A DNA stretch of 64,000 bases from PALSA-600 sp037142875 (GTDB lineage: Bacteria; Actinomycetota; Thermoleophilia; Gaiellales; Gaiellaceae), in the NCBI GenBank assembly GCA_037142875.1, contig JBAWZV010000002.1, positions 1 through 64,000 of the forward strand, written 5' to 3'. The notes beneath the pieces are model-generated. The model worked only from the letters and a program-made list of their open reading frames with translations, was not told the origin of the DNA and did no database searches. The position numbers were made by a program, and so were the translations under genes. Below are positions 18,887-26,934 of the stretch, piece after piece. Within the stretch, counting starts at the first letter, position 1. Each line of letters begins with the position of its first letter.

Positions 18887-18903
18887 ACTAACGAGGAGGA
18901 CAC

Positions 18904-19173
18904 ATGGCCCTCACCAAGGAAGCAAAGCAGCAGTCGTACGCGAAGTTCGGAAAGCACGAGACGGATACCGGTTCGCCGGAGGTCCAGATCGCGATGCTGA
19001 CCGACCGGATCAACGGCCTGACGGACCACCTGCGGACGCACGCGAAAGATCACTACTCGCGTCGCGGTCTGCTGAAGCTTGTCGGACGTCGTCGCCGGTT
19101 CCTGACGTACCTGCAGAAGAAGAATCTCGAGGGCTATCGCGCCCTCATCAAAGAGCTAGGCCTTCGGCGCTAG
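18904..19173 (+). CDS. rpsO: 30S ribosomal protein S15
   Basis: 89 residues, the normal length. Signature features: FGKHETDTGSPEVQIAMLT, the four-helix pattern, HYSRRGLLKLVGRRRRFLTY and the C-terminal YRALIKELGLRR. A strong GAGGAGG ribosome site lies 5 bases before the ATG. S15 binds the central domain of 16S rRNA early in assembly. It is followed by pnp, as in most bacteria. Confidence 0.97.
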   Translation: MALTKEAKQQSYAKFGKHETDTGSPEVQIAMLTDRINGLTDHLRTHAKDHYSRRGLLKLVGRRRRFLTYLQKKNLEGYRALIKELGLRR

Positions 19174-19176
19174 CTC
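19153..19176 (+). terminator. Hairpin over the rpsO stop codon
   Basis: GAGCTAG (19153-19159) pairs with CTAGCTC (19170-19176), extended by GCC/GGC around a TTC loop with one bulged base. No T-run follows, so it may be a weak terminator or mRNA 3'-end protector between rpsO and pnp. Confidence 0.5.
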
Positions 19177-19191
19177 CCTATTGCCCCGGGA

Positions 19192-19252
19192 GGGTGGAGG
19201 TTTGAGCGAACTCCGGGGCACCGGGGTTGACTCAAACCGCCGCCCTCCACCC
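19192..19252 (+). promoter_or_regulatory. Long leader hairpin before pnp
   Basis: GGGTGGAGG (19192-19200) pairs with CCTCCACCC, separated by a 7-base bulge from TTTGAG (19201-19206) pairing with CTCAAA (19231-19236). The inside closes with AACTCCGG/CCGGGGTT around GGCA. The whole is a ~23-bp imperfect helix ending ~10 bases before the ribosome site. In E. coli a comparable hairpin at this place is cut by RNase III in pnp autoregulation; the same role here is inference. Confidence 0.65.
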
Positions 19253-19276
19253 AAGCAGAGTGGAGGAATTCGAAAG

Positions 19277-21754
19277 ATGAGCATTATCGAGGGTGAGCCG
19301 CAAGCGGCCCCCGTACTGGTGACCGTCGAGGTTGGCGGCAAGGAGATCACGTTCCAGACCGGCAAGCTCGCAAAGCAGGCCGACGGTGCCGTGGTCGTTC
19401 GCTCCGGCGACACGATGGTTCTCGCGACGGCGCAGGGCCGGACGGAAGGCCGCGAAGGCGCGGACTTCTTCCCCCTGACGATCGACGTCGAGGAGCGGGC
19501 CTACGCCGCGGGCAAGATTCCCGGCGGCTTCTTCAAGCGTGAAGGCCGTCCCACCGAGCGGGCGATCCTGACCGCGCGGATGATCGACCGCCCGATCCGG
19601 CCGCTGTGGCCGAAGGGGTACAAGAACGAGGTGCAGTGCATCGCGACGGTGCTCTCGGCCGACATGATCACGTCGCACGACATCCTGGCAATCAACGGGA
19701 TCTCGGCAGCACTGATGATCTCGCCGATGCCGTTCCTCGGCCCGATCGGCGCCGTTCGGATCAGCCTGCTCGACGGCGACTTCGTCGTCAATCCGACGCT
19801 CCAGGAGTCGGAGCTGGACTCGGGTCTCGACCTGATCGTCGTGGGGACGAAGGAAGGCCTGACGATGGTCGAAGCCGGTGCCGATCAGGTGCCCGAGGCT
19901 CGGCTGCTCGAGGCGCTCGATCTCGCCCAGCGTGAGATCGTCAAGCTCTGCGAGGCCCAGGAGGAGCTGCAGGCGAAGGCCGGCAAGCCCAAGTGGATCG
20001 ACGCGAAGGTCACCGATGCGATCGACGCCAAGTACGGCGACGAGATTGTGGCGAGCCTGAACGCCAAGGGCATCACCGCCGGTGGCGCGATCGTCGACGA
20101 CATCCTCGTCCGCGAGGCCGGGTCGATCACGATGACCTCGACCGAGGCGGACGTCGTCAAGGAGCTTCAGACACGGATGTCGCTCGCCGTCGTGCTCGAG
20201 AAGAAGCGCACAGCCGCGATCAACGCTCCGGTTCGTGAGCAGTTCGAGGCTGACCTGCGAGCTCTCACCGAGGCCGAGAAGGACTCGAAGGAGCTCAAGT
20301 CGGCGAAGCAGTCGCTGCTCTACGACCGCATCATCGAGACCGTCACGCTGCCGTTCCCCGGTGGCGGCGACAATCCGTCCGCCAGGGACTCGATGACGAA
20401 GGGCTATATCAAGGGTGCCTGCGGCGCGATCTACAAGGACCTCGTCCGGAAGAAGATCGCCGTCGACAAGCGGCGTCCCGACGGCCGTTCCGAGGAGGAG
20501 ATCCGTCCGATCACCTGCGAGGTCACCGTCAGCCCGCGGACGCACGGCTCCGGCCTGTTCACCCGCGGTCAGACGCAGATCATGACGCTCGTCACGCTTG
20601 GCACCGCCAAGGAAGGCCAGCGGATCGACGACCTGTCGCTCGAGAAGGACCGTCGCTACATGCATCACTACAACTTCCCGCCGTACTCGGTCGGGGAGAC
20701 GGGGCGCATGGTCGGTCCGAAGCGGCGTGACATCGGTCACGGTGCACTCGCCCAGCGGGCCCTTCAGGCCGTCATTCCGGATGCAGCCGACTTCCCGTAC
20801 ACGATGCGGGTCGTCTCCGAGACGCTCGAGTCGAACGGCTCGTCGTCGATGGGCTCGGTCTGCGGCTCGACGCTCGCCCTGATGGATGCCGGCGTGCCGA
20901 TCAAGGCGCCGGTCTCCGGTATCGCGATGGGCCTTGTCAAGGAGGGCGACGACTACGTCATCCTCACTGACATCCAGGGCGCCGAAGATCACCTCGGTGA
21001 CATGGACTTCAAGGTCGCCGGTACCCGTGACGGGATCACCGCGCTCCAGATGGACATCAAGATCACGGGTGTCTCACGGGAGATCATGCAGCGGGCACTC
21101 GCTCAGGCCAAGTCGGCCCGCGAGGCGATCCTCGACCGCATGCTCGGCACGATCGCCGAGCCGCGGGCGGAGCTCGCAAGCCACGCACCGCGGATCTCGA
21201 CGGTGCAGATCAACCCCGAGTACATCGGCATGGTCATCGGCAAGGGTGGCGAGACGATCCGCTCGCTCGAGGCCGACTACGACGTGCAGATCGACATCGA
21301 GGAGGACGGGACGATTCACGTCTACGCAACCTCGGGCGAGAACGGCGAGGCTGCAATCTCGGCGATCACCGCGCTCACCAAGGACCCGGAGGTCGGCGAC
21401 GAGTTCACCGGCAAGGTCGTCAAGACGACCGACTTCGGCGCGTTCATCGAGCTGAAGAAGGGTACGGACGGGCTGCTGCACGTCTCCAACGTGGGCCCGG
21501 GTCGGGTCGCGCATATCGAGGACGTGCTGGCTCGTGGCGACGTGGTCGAGGTCGTCGTGCAGGAGGTGGACAAGGCTCGTGGCCGGATCGGTCTCAAGCT
21601 TGTCCGCAAGCACGAGGGCGGCGGCTTCGTCTCTCCCGAGGAGCTCGTCGAGCGGGCGAAGGATGCCCCGCCGCGCGAGCCTCGCGAGGAGCGCCCGCGT
21701 GGCGGCGATCGTGGAGGCCGCAGCGGCGGCTCCCGCGGCCCGCGTCGCGACTAG
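19277..21754 (+). CDS. pnp: Polyribonucleotide nucleotidyltransferase (PNPase)
   Basis: 825 residues from ATG 19277. TGGAGG lies about 10 bases upstream; a longer frame would start inside the leader hairpin. Two RNase PH domains (first SGDTMVLATAQG; second ending FPYTMRVVSETLESNGSSSM, catalytic), a KH domain with VIGKGGETIRSLE (~650) and an S1 domain with GKVVKTTDFGAFIELKKG, then a short Arg/Gly tail. It degrades RNA 3'-5' using phosphate. RNase J (29062-30705) and NrnA are other RNA-decay enzymes in this window. Confidence 0.97.
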   Translation: MSIIEGEPQAAPVLVTVEVGGKEITFQTGKLAKQADGAVVVRSGDTMVLATAQGRTEGREGADFFPLTIDVEERAYAAGKIPGGFFKREGRPTERAILTARMIDRPIRPLWPKGYKNEVQCIATVLSADMITSHDILAINGISAALMISPMPFLGPIGAVRISLLDGDFVVNPTLQESELDSGLDLIVVGTKEGLTMVEAGADQVPEARLLEALDLAQREIVKLCEAQEELQAKAGKPKWIDAKVTDAIDAKYGDEIVASLNAKGITAGGAIVDDILVREAGSITMTSTEADVVKELQTRMSLAVVLEKKRTAAINAPVREQFEADLRALTEAEKDSKELKSAKQSLLYDRIIETVTLPFPGGGDNPSARDSMTKGYIKGACGAIYKDLVRKKIAVDKRRPDGRSEEEIRPITCEVTVSPRTHGSGLFTRGQTQIMTLVTLGTAKEGQRIDDLSLEKDRRYMHHYNFPPYSVGETGRMVGPKRRDIGHGALAQRALQAVIPDAADFPYTMRVVSETLESNGSSSMGSVCGSTLALMDAGVPIKAPVSGIAMGLVKEGDDYVILTDIQGAEDHLGDMDFKVAGTRDGITALQMDIKITGVSREIMQRALAQAKSAREAILDRMLGTIAEPRAELASHAPRISTVQINPEYIGMVIGKGGETIRSLEADYDVQIDIEEDGTIHVYATSGENGEAAISAITALTKDPEVGDEFTGKVVKTTDFGAFIELKKGTDGLLHVSNVGPGRVAHIEDVLARGDVVEVVVQEVDKARGRIGLKLVRKHEGGGFVSPEELVERAKDAPPREPREERPRGGDRGGRSGGSRGPRRD

Positions 21755-21777
21755 CGCAGCGCTGTAGGAATGGAAGG

Positions 21778-21810
21778 GGGAGAGGCGGCTACGGCCGCCT
21801 CTCCCGTTTC
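21778..21810 (+). terminator. Strong hairpin terminator after pnp
   Basis: GGGAGAGGCGGC (21778-21789) and GCCGCCTCTCCC (21794-21805) form a perfect 12-bp stem with a TACG loop, followed by GTTTC. It ends the long rimP-pnp cluster. Confidence 0.8.
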
Positions 21811-21844
21811 TCCGCCTGGTCGCGCCGTCTGCGGCTCGCCCGCA

Positions 21845-21850
21845 TACGAT
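21845..21850 (+). promoter_or_regulatory. -10 box TACGAT, leaderless M16 peptidase
   Basis: TACGAT lies 6 bases before the GTG at 21857. The frame could extend to 21770, but that would pass through the terminator, so the leaderless GTG is preferred. Confidence 0.5.
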
Positions 21851-21856
21851 GAGCCC

Positions 21857-23146
21857 GTGCAGAGTTGGGTTCTCAGCGAGCTGGACTCGGGCGAACGGAT
21901 CGTCTCCGAGCGGCTTGACCACGTCCGGTCAGCGGCTGTCGGCTTCTGGATCGGCGCCGGATCGCGCGACGAGACGGACGCCAAGGCGGGGATCTCGCAC
22001 TTCATCGAGCACCTGCTCTTCAAGGGGACGGCGCGCTACAGCGCTCTCGAGATCGCCGAGATCTTCGACGAGCTCGGTGGTGAGCTAAACGCAGCGACCT
22101 CTCGGGAGCACACGCTTGTCTACGCGCGGATCCCGGAGAACCACCTCGCTACGGCGGTCGACGTGATGAGCGACATGGTCTTCGCACCGCACTTCGACGA
22201 CCTTGATGCCGAGCGCGATGTCGTGCTCGAGGAGATCGCGATGTACGACGACGCGCCGCAGGATCTGGTGCACGATCTGATCGGCGAGGCGGTCTTCGGC
22301 ACACACGCGCTCGGGCGGCCGGTGATCGGGACCGCGGAGGTGATCTCGACGGTCACCAGGCGGACGATCCGGGCGTACCACCAGGCCTTCTACACCCCCG
22401 GGAACATCGTCGTTGCGGCGGCCGGGAACGTGGATCACGACGAGCTCGCCGATCTCGTCGAGGCGGGCGTCGCCCGCCGAACGCACTCCGGTGACGGCAA
22501 ACCGCGTGTGCGTCCGCTCCTCACGCGCCCGCCGCGGCCGAGCGTCCGTTTTCAGGCGAAGGACACCGAGCAGTACCACGTGTGTCTGGCGGCACCCGGG
22601 ATCTCTCGCTCCGACCGCCGGCGCTTCGCCGCCTCGGTGCTCGACGCGATTCTCGGTGGCTCGGCGTCGTCACGCCTGTTCCAGGAGATCCGCGAGAAGC
22701 GCGGCATGGCGTACTCCGTGTACAGTTTTGCCTCGCAGTACTCAGACACCGGCCAGATCGGGGTGTATCTCGGCACCCGGGAGGAGAACCTCACCGAAGC
22801 ACTTGCAATCGCCGCCGACCAGATCGCGGACGTCGCTGCGGGCAACCTCTCGGCGCGGGAGCTGACGCGGGCCAAGGAGAACCTGAAGGGGCGGCTGCTC
22901 ATCTCGATGGAGTCGACGTCGACGCGGATGAACCGTCTCGGCAAGTCGGTCGTCACCGACGCGGAGATCCTCTCGCTCGACCGGCTGATCGCAGAGATCG
23001 ACGCGGTTGAGGCGGAGATGGTGTGCGACCTGGCGGCAACGCTGCTCGCTCCCGAGCGCCTCTCGGCCGCCGGGATCGGCCCGGACGAGGCGACGTTCCT
23101 GAAGGCCATCGAGGCGATCGCACCGGCGTCTGCGAGGGCGGCGTGA
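21857..23146 (+). CDS. M16-family zinc peptidase (processing-peptidase-like)
   Basis: 429 residues, one full M16 unit. The inverted zinc motif HFIEH is in SHFIEHLLFKGTARY; the third ligand Glu is in RDVVLEEIAMYDD. The second half has the inactive-domain signature YFxxxF-like GMAYSVYSFASQYSDTG and LTRAKENLKGRLLISMES. This family commonly follows pnp in Gram-positive bacteria and is annotated as insulinase-like; its natural substrate is not known. It overlaps dapB by four bases (GTGA). Confidence 0.92.
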   Translation: MQSWVLSELDSGERIVSERLDHVRSAAVGFWIGAGSRDETDAKAGISHFIEHLLFKGTARYSALEIAEIFDELGGELNAATSREHTLVYARIPENHLATAVDVMSDMVFAPHFDDLDAERDVVLEEIAMYDDAPQDLVHDLIGEAVFGTHALGRPVIGTAEVISTVTRRTIRAYHQAFYTPGNIVVAAAGNVDHDELADLVEAGVARRTHSGDGKPRVRPLLTRPPRPSVRFQAKDTEQYHVCLAAPGISRSDRRRFAASVLDAILGGSASSRLFQEIREKRGMAYSVYSFASQYSDTGQIGVYLGTREENLTEALAIAADQIADVAAGNLSARELTRAKENLKGRLLISMESTSTRMNRLGKSVVTDAEILSLDRLIAEIDAVEAEMVCDLAATLLAPERLSAAGIGPDEATFLKAIEAIAPASARAA

Positions 23147-23769
23147 GAGTTCTCTTCAACGGCTGGAGCCCGCCGTCGCCACAGACCGGCAAGGTCGCGG
23201 CAGCTGTTGGTCCCGCACTTGAGGCTGCCGGCCACGTGCTCGTCGCGGACGAGGCCTCCGCCGAGGTGATGCTCGACTTCACCGCGCCGTCGATCGCGGA
23301 GGCGAACGTGCTCCGAGCGCTCGACGCCGGACTGCCCTGTGTCGTCGGGACGACGGGGTGGGAGATGACGAGGGCCGATGCTCGCGCCCGCGAGGTTGGC
23401 CTGGCGGTGTTCTTCGCTCCCAACTTCGCGATCGGCGCGGTGCTGATGATGCGCTTCGCGGCCGAGGCGTCCCGGTACGTCGAGTCGGCGGCGATCGTCG
23501 AGCTCCACCACGAGACCAAGGTTGACGCGCCGTCCGGAACGGCACTAGCGACGGCGGCGGCCATGCAGGGGGAGGTTCCGATTCACTCCGTCCGGCTCCC
23601 CGGCCTCGTTGCGCACCAGGAGGTCATCCTCGGTGGCGGCGGCGAGACCCTGACGATCCGTCATGACACGACCTCCCGGGACGCATTCGTCCCCGGCGTG
23701 CTGCTCGCGCTCTCGAAGGTCGCCGGGCTCCCGCCGGGGCTCACCGTCGGCCTCGACCAGCTGCTCTGA
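23143..23769 (+). CDS. dapB: 4-hydroxy-tetrahydrodipicolinate reductase, short form with atypical N-terminus
   Basis: 208 residues from GTG 23143. The catalytic motif ELHHETKVDAPSGTA and the central VVGTTGW and FAPNFAIGAVLM are all present. The usual N-terminal dinucleotide loop (GxxGRMG) is missing: here it reads NGWSPPSPQTGKV. Length resembles the short thermophile DapB proteins. It reduces hydroxy-tetrahydrodipicolinate with NAD(P)H in lysine/diaminopimelate synthesis; dapA lies one gene downstream. The changed loop could alter cofactor use. Confidence 0.9.
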   Translation: MRVLFNGWSPPSPQTGKVAAAVGPALEAAGHVLVADEASAEVMLDFTAPSIAEANVLRALDAGLPCVVGTTGWEMTRADARAREVGLAVFFAPNFAIGAVLMMRFAAEASRYVESAAIVELHHETKVDAPSGTALATAAAMQGEVPIHSVRLPGLVAHQEVILGGGGETLTIRHDTTSRDAFVPGVLLALSKVAGLPPGLTVGLDQLL

Positions 23770-23789
23770 GCACGCTCGTCGAGGACACC

Positions 23790-24335
23790 GTGCGCGTGGG
23801 CGAGCTCGTGCTCTCGCTCCTTCGACCGGGCGACCCGGACGCCCTGATCGACGAGAGTCTCTTCGCGGACGACGAGTTCATGCCGTACTGGGCGCAGCTC
23901 TGGCCCTCGGCGTCCGTGTTGGCGTCCGTGTTGCCGTACCGGCTCGACGGGCTACGCGTTGTAGAGCTCGGCTGCGGACTTGGAGTTCCGTCGCTCGTCG
24001 CGGCGTCGCGCGGCGGCGATGTCGTTGCAACAGACTGGGCAGCTGACGCGATCGCGCTGGTGGAGACCAACGCGGAGCGAAACGGGCTCGCCGTGACCGC
24101 GCTGCGCGCCGACTGGCGTGCCTTCGAAGGGGCCTTCGATCTCGTCCTCGCCTCCGATGTTCTCTACGAGGCTCGGAACGTCGACCCGCTGCTCGAGCTT
24201 CTGCCTCAGCTCTCCCGAGACGTGCTGATCGCCGATCCAGGAAGACCAGCTGCCGCCGGCTTCTTCGAACGCGCCGCCGGGCCATGGCATGTCGAGGAGC
24301 AATGCCCGGGCGCTTACCGTCTGACCGCACGCTGA
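23790..24335 (+). CDS. SAM-dependent methyltransferase (Methyltransf_16-like)
   Basis: 181 residues from GTG 23790; an in-frame CTG at 23766 overlapping the dapB stop as CTGA is possible and would add eight residues. SAM-binding motif I is VVELGCGLGVPSLVAA, then VVATDWA and FDLVLASDVLYE (motif IV). The FMPYWAQLWPSA segment before motif I is typical of the family that includes protein-lysine methyltransferases such as METTL20. Substrate unknown. It sits between dapB and dapA without an obvious link to lysine synthesis. Confidence 0.8.
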   Translation: MRVGELVLSLLRPGDPDALIDESLFADDEFMPYWAQLWPSASVLASVLPYRLDGLRVVELGCGLGVPSLVAASRGGDVVATDWAADAIALVETNAERNGLAVTALRADWRAFEGAFDLVLASDVLYEARNVDPLLELLPQLSRDVLIADPGRPAAAGFFERAAGPWHVEEQCPGAYRLTAR

Positions 24336-24399
24336 GGCGTCCCGCTGCGCGTCCGGATGGGCGCTCGCGGGCACCCGCCAGGCGCGGCATGCCGTGATC

Positions 24400-24405
24400 T
24401 ACGAT
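24400..24405 (+). promoter_or_regulatory. -10 box TACGAT, leaderless dapA
   Basis: TACGAT lies exactly 6 bases before the ATG at 24412, with no ribosome site between; same spacing and same hexamer as at the M16 gene. Confidence 0.5.
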
Positions 24406-24411
24406 TGCCCG

Positions 24412-25278
24412 ATGCTCGGAGGCGTTCTCACCGCGATTGCTACTCCCTTCCGGGATGACACGTCGGTCGACTACGAGGCGTTCCAGCGGCTTGCGGTGCA
24501 TCTGGTCGAGAACGGCTCCGACGGGATCGTCGTCGCCGGTACGACGGGGGAGGCGCCGACGCTCACCGACCCCGAGAGGCTCGATCTGATCAAGGCCGCG
24601 ATCGAGGCTGTGGGAAGCCGCGCCACCGTCGTCGCGGGCACCGGGACGAACGACACGCTTCACTCGGTTCACATCACCGAGCAGGCGCATGAGCTCGGCG
24701 CGGACGGCTTCCTGATCGTGACGCCGTACTACAACAAGCCGCCACAGCGCGGTATCGTCGCGCACTTCGAAGCGGTCGCGAAGGCGAGCGACCGGCCGAT
24801 CATCGTCTACAACATCCCGGCACGCGTGATCGTGAATATCGAGCCCGAGACGATCTCACGGCTTGCCGAGATCCCGTCCGTGCGTGCGGTGAAGCAGGCG
24901 CTCGACGATCTCGACCAGGCGCGGCACGTGCTCGCCTGCGGCCTCGATCTGTACGCAGGCGACGACAACCTCGTGCAGCCATTTCTTGAGCTCGGAGGGC
25001 GAGGCGGGATCTGCGTACACACGCACCTCGTCGGGCCGAGGGTCGCGGAGCAGGTTCGTGCGATGGCCGAGGGCGATCTCGAGCTGGCGCGGTCGATCGA
25101 TCGCGCCCTTGAGCCCGCCTACGAGCTCTTGCGGATCACGACGAATCCGATTCCGATCAAGGCGGCGCTGAGCCTTCTCGGGCTTCCTGCCGGGGTATTC
25201 AGGCTTCCGCTCGTTCCGCCGACCGCGGAGGAGCTTGCCGCGGTGCGTGACTGTTTGACTCGACTCGAGCTGCTCTAA
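24412..25278 (+). CDS. dapA: 4-hydroxy-tetrahydrodipicolinate synthase
   Basis: 288 residues, usual length, TIM barrel. The paired Thr of GTTGEAPTL (~residues 43-51), the Tyr of VYNIPARV, and Lys161 in RAVKQALDD (Schiff-base Lys) are all in place, as is TPYYNKPPQRG. It condenses pyruvate with aspartate semialdehyde, the entry to the diaminopimelate route. GTG 24394 is a possible earlier start but lies upstream of the -10 box. Other aldolases of this superfamily share the motifs; dapB next door supports DapA. It converges on the HD-GYP gene with a 2-base gap. Confidence 0.92.
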   Translation: MLGGVLTAIATPFRDDTSVDYEAFQRLAVHLVENGSDGIVVAGTTGEAPTLTDPERLDLIKAAIEAVGSRATVVAGTGTNDTLHSVHITEQAHELGADGFLIVTPYYNKPPQRGIVAHFEAVAKASDRPIIVYNIPARVIVNIEPETISRLAEIPSVRAVKQALDDLDQARHVLACGLDLYAGDDNLVQPFLELGGRGGICVHTHLVGPRVAEQVRAMAEGDLELARSIDRALEPAYELLRITTNPIPIKAALSLLGLPAGVFRLPLVPPTAEELAAVRDCLTRLELL

Positions 25279-25280
25279 CG

Positions 25281-26927
25281 TCAGCCGGCAGACGGCGTGA
25301 GGCTCTGCGCGCCGAGCACCGAGGGCTCCTCACGGTAGATCCGCTCGAGGGCTGCGACGACCCGTGAGCAGAACTGTGTCCCCTCGTGGGCGCGGATCTC
25401 GTCGAGGGCGGCCGCTGGGCGGCGGGCGGCCCGGTAGGGCCGATCGGATGTGAGCGCGTCGTAGGCGTCGGCGACGAGAACGATGCGGGCGGGGAGGGGG
25501 ATCTCCTCGCTTCGGAGCGCGTCGGGGTACCCGAACCCGTCCATGCGCTCGTGGGACGATCGCGCGATCTGGATCACGATGGGATCAAGGTCGACCTCGG
25601 AGAGGATGAACTCGGAGATGACAGGGTGTTGCTTGATCACCGCCCACTCGTCGTCGTTGAGCGGCCCGGGCTTGTGGAGGATGATCTCGGGAATCCCGAT
25701 CTTGCCGATGTCGTGCAGGAGTGCGCCGATCTCGATCGCGTCGAGGTCGGCGCCGACGTACCCGAGCCTCTTGGCGAGCGCGACGGCGACGGATGAGACG
25801 CGTTCGGTGTGCCCGCCGGTGTAGTGATCCTTCGCCTCCATCGAGCGGGAGAGCGCGGCGATCGTCGCGAGGTGCTTCTTGCGCACCTGTTCGGCGAGCA
25901 GGGTCGATTCGAGGGCTGTCGCAAGCTGCGGCTCGATCGCGTCACGCAGGCGATTCCACCGGTCGATGTCGCCACCCTCCACCGAGAGGCGGCCGACGGC
26001 GCGCCCGCTGGCTTCGAGCACCACGCCCTTTGCGCCTTCTGTGCCGAGGGTGACGGAGACCCGGGCGCCGACCAGCTGCTCGATGGTGCGCTGCGCGTAC
26101 CACGCGAGCGCCTGAGCATCCGGAGCCTGGACGGAGAGACCCGCAGCGAACTCGAAGAGGTCACGGAGGTCAGCGTTGGCAAGGAGGAGCTCGTCATTCG
26201 TTCGTTCCACCTCAGCGACCGATGCGCGCGTCTTGTCGATGTACTGCTGCACTGAGACGATCAGGAGCGCGGGTGGCAACGCAAACGCGAGAAGCCCGAC
26301 GAGACCCACCTTCTGGTACGCGATGGTCGACGCGAGCGCGAGTGGTCCGAACGCGAGGTAGTGGAGTGTTAGCCAGCGGAGCCGGTCGTTCCACACCTCG
26401 ACGAAACCGATGCCCTGCGACAGACTCATCACGAGGGTCAGCATTCCGATGTTGATGAACCAGAAAGTCGCTGCGGCGGCCAGGGCCGGAACGAGCTGGA
26501 CGACGGCCGAGCCCGACTGTGGGAACGCGTGGTAGACGCCGGCGGCGGCACCAGCCGCGACCGCGAATGTCGCGGCATTGAAGAGTGCCTTGTGCGGGCG
26601 TGAGCGCCGGCGCACGGCATGTACCGCGGCTGCGAAGATCCCGGCTGCGACACCGGCTCCGACGCCAAACGTGAAACCCGTGGCGAGGAGGGTGACGCCC
26701 GCGACGCTGATCGAGCCCTTGCCGTAGATGTCCACGGCGAGCAGCATCAGTGCGGATGTCAGGAGGAGAAAGACGGCAACGTCAAGCGGATGCGCCACCG
26801 CCGCGCGCTCGGCGTCGTGCCACGTCAGGATTGCGAAGGCCGTTGCGAGGGAGGTGACGGCACCGATCAGGACGCCGATCGCGCCTGTCTCGGAGGGAGT
26901 GCGGGGAGGAACGGCTGTCGTCGTCAC
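25281..26927 (-). CDS. Membrane-bound HD-GYP domain protein
   Basis: 548 residues from GTG 26927, just after the stop of the upstream protease gene. The N-terminal ~230 residues hold about seven hydrophobic segments (MASE-like sensor), then a coiled linker, a degenerate GAF-like region, and a C-terminal HD-GYP domain: KDHYTGGHTERV, LLHDIGKIGIPEIILHKPG (HD and GIP), and RSSHERMDGFGYP. HD-GYP enzymes hydrolyse cyclic di-GMP or related dinucleotides; SSHER replaces the common HHER, so one metal ligand is changed and activity needs testing. Probably an operon with the subtilase upstream. Confidence 0.88.
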   Translation of the reverse strand: MTTTAVPPRTPSETGAIGVLIGAVTSLATAFAILTWHDAERAAVAHPLDVAVFLLLTSALMLLAVDIYGKGSISVAGVTLLATGFTFGVGAGVAAGIFAAAVHAVRRRSRPHKALFNAATFAVAAGAAAGVYHAFPQSGSAVVQLVPALAAAATFWFINIGMLTLVMSLSQGIGFVEVWNDRLRWLTLHYLAFGPLALASTIAYQKVGLVGLLAFALPPALLIVSVQQYIDKTRASVAEVERTNDELLLANADLRDLFEFAAGLSVQAPDAQALAWYAQRTIEQLVGARVSVTLGTEGAKGVVLEASGRAVGRLSVEGGDIDRWNRLRDAIEPQLATALESTLLAEQVRKKHLATIAALSRSMEAKDHYTGGHTERVSSVAVALAKRLGYVGADLDAIEIGALLHDIGKIGIPEIILHKPGPLNDDEWAVIKQHPVISEFILSEVDLDPIVIQIARSSHERMDGFGYPDALRSEEIPLPARIVLVADAYDALTSDRPYRAARRPAAALDEIRAHEGTQFCSRVVAALERIYREEPSVLGAQSLTPSAG

Positions 26928-26934
26928 GGCCGGA

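Noticed and set aside
19232..20992. 586-codon open frame on the minus strand opposite pnp
   Set aside because: Antisense shadow with Arg/Asp/Leu-rich composition; pnp is certain.
21770..21856. Upstream start for the M16 peptidase
   Set aside because: It passes through the strong pnp terminator; a -10 box sits just before GTG 21857.
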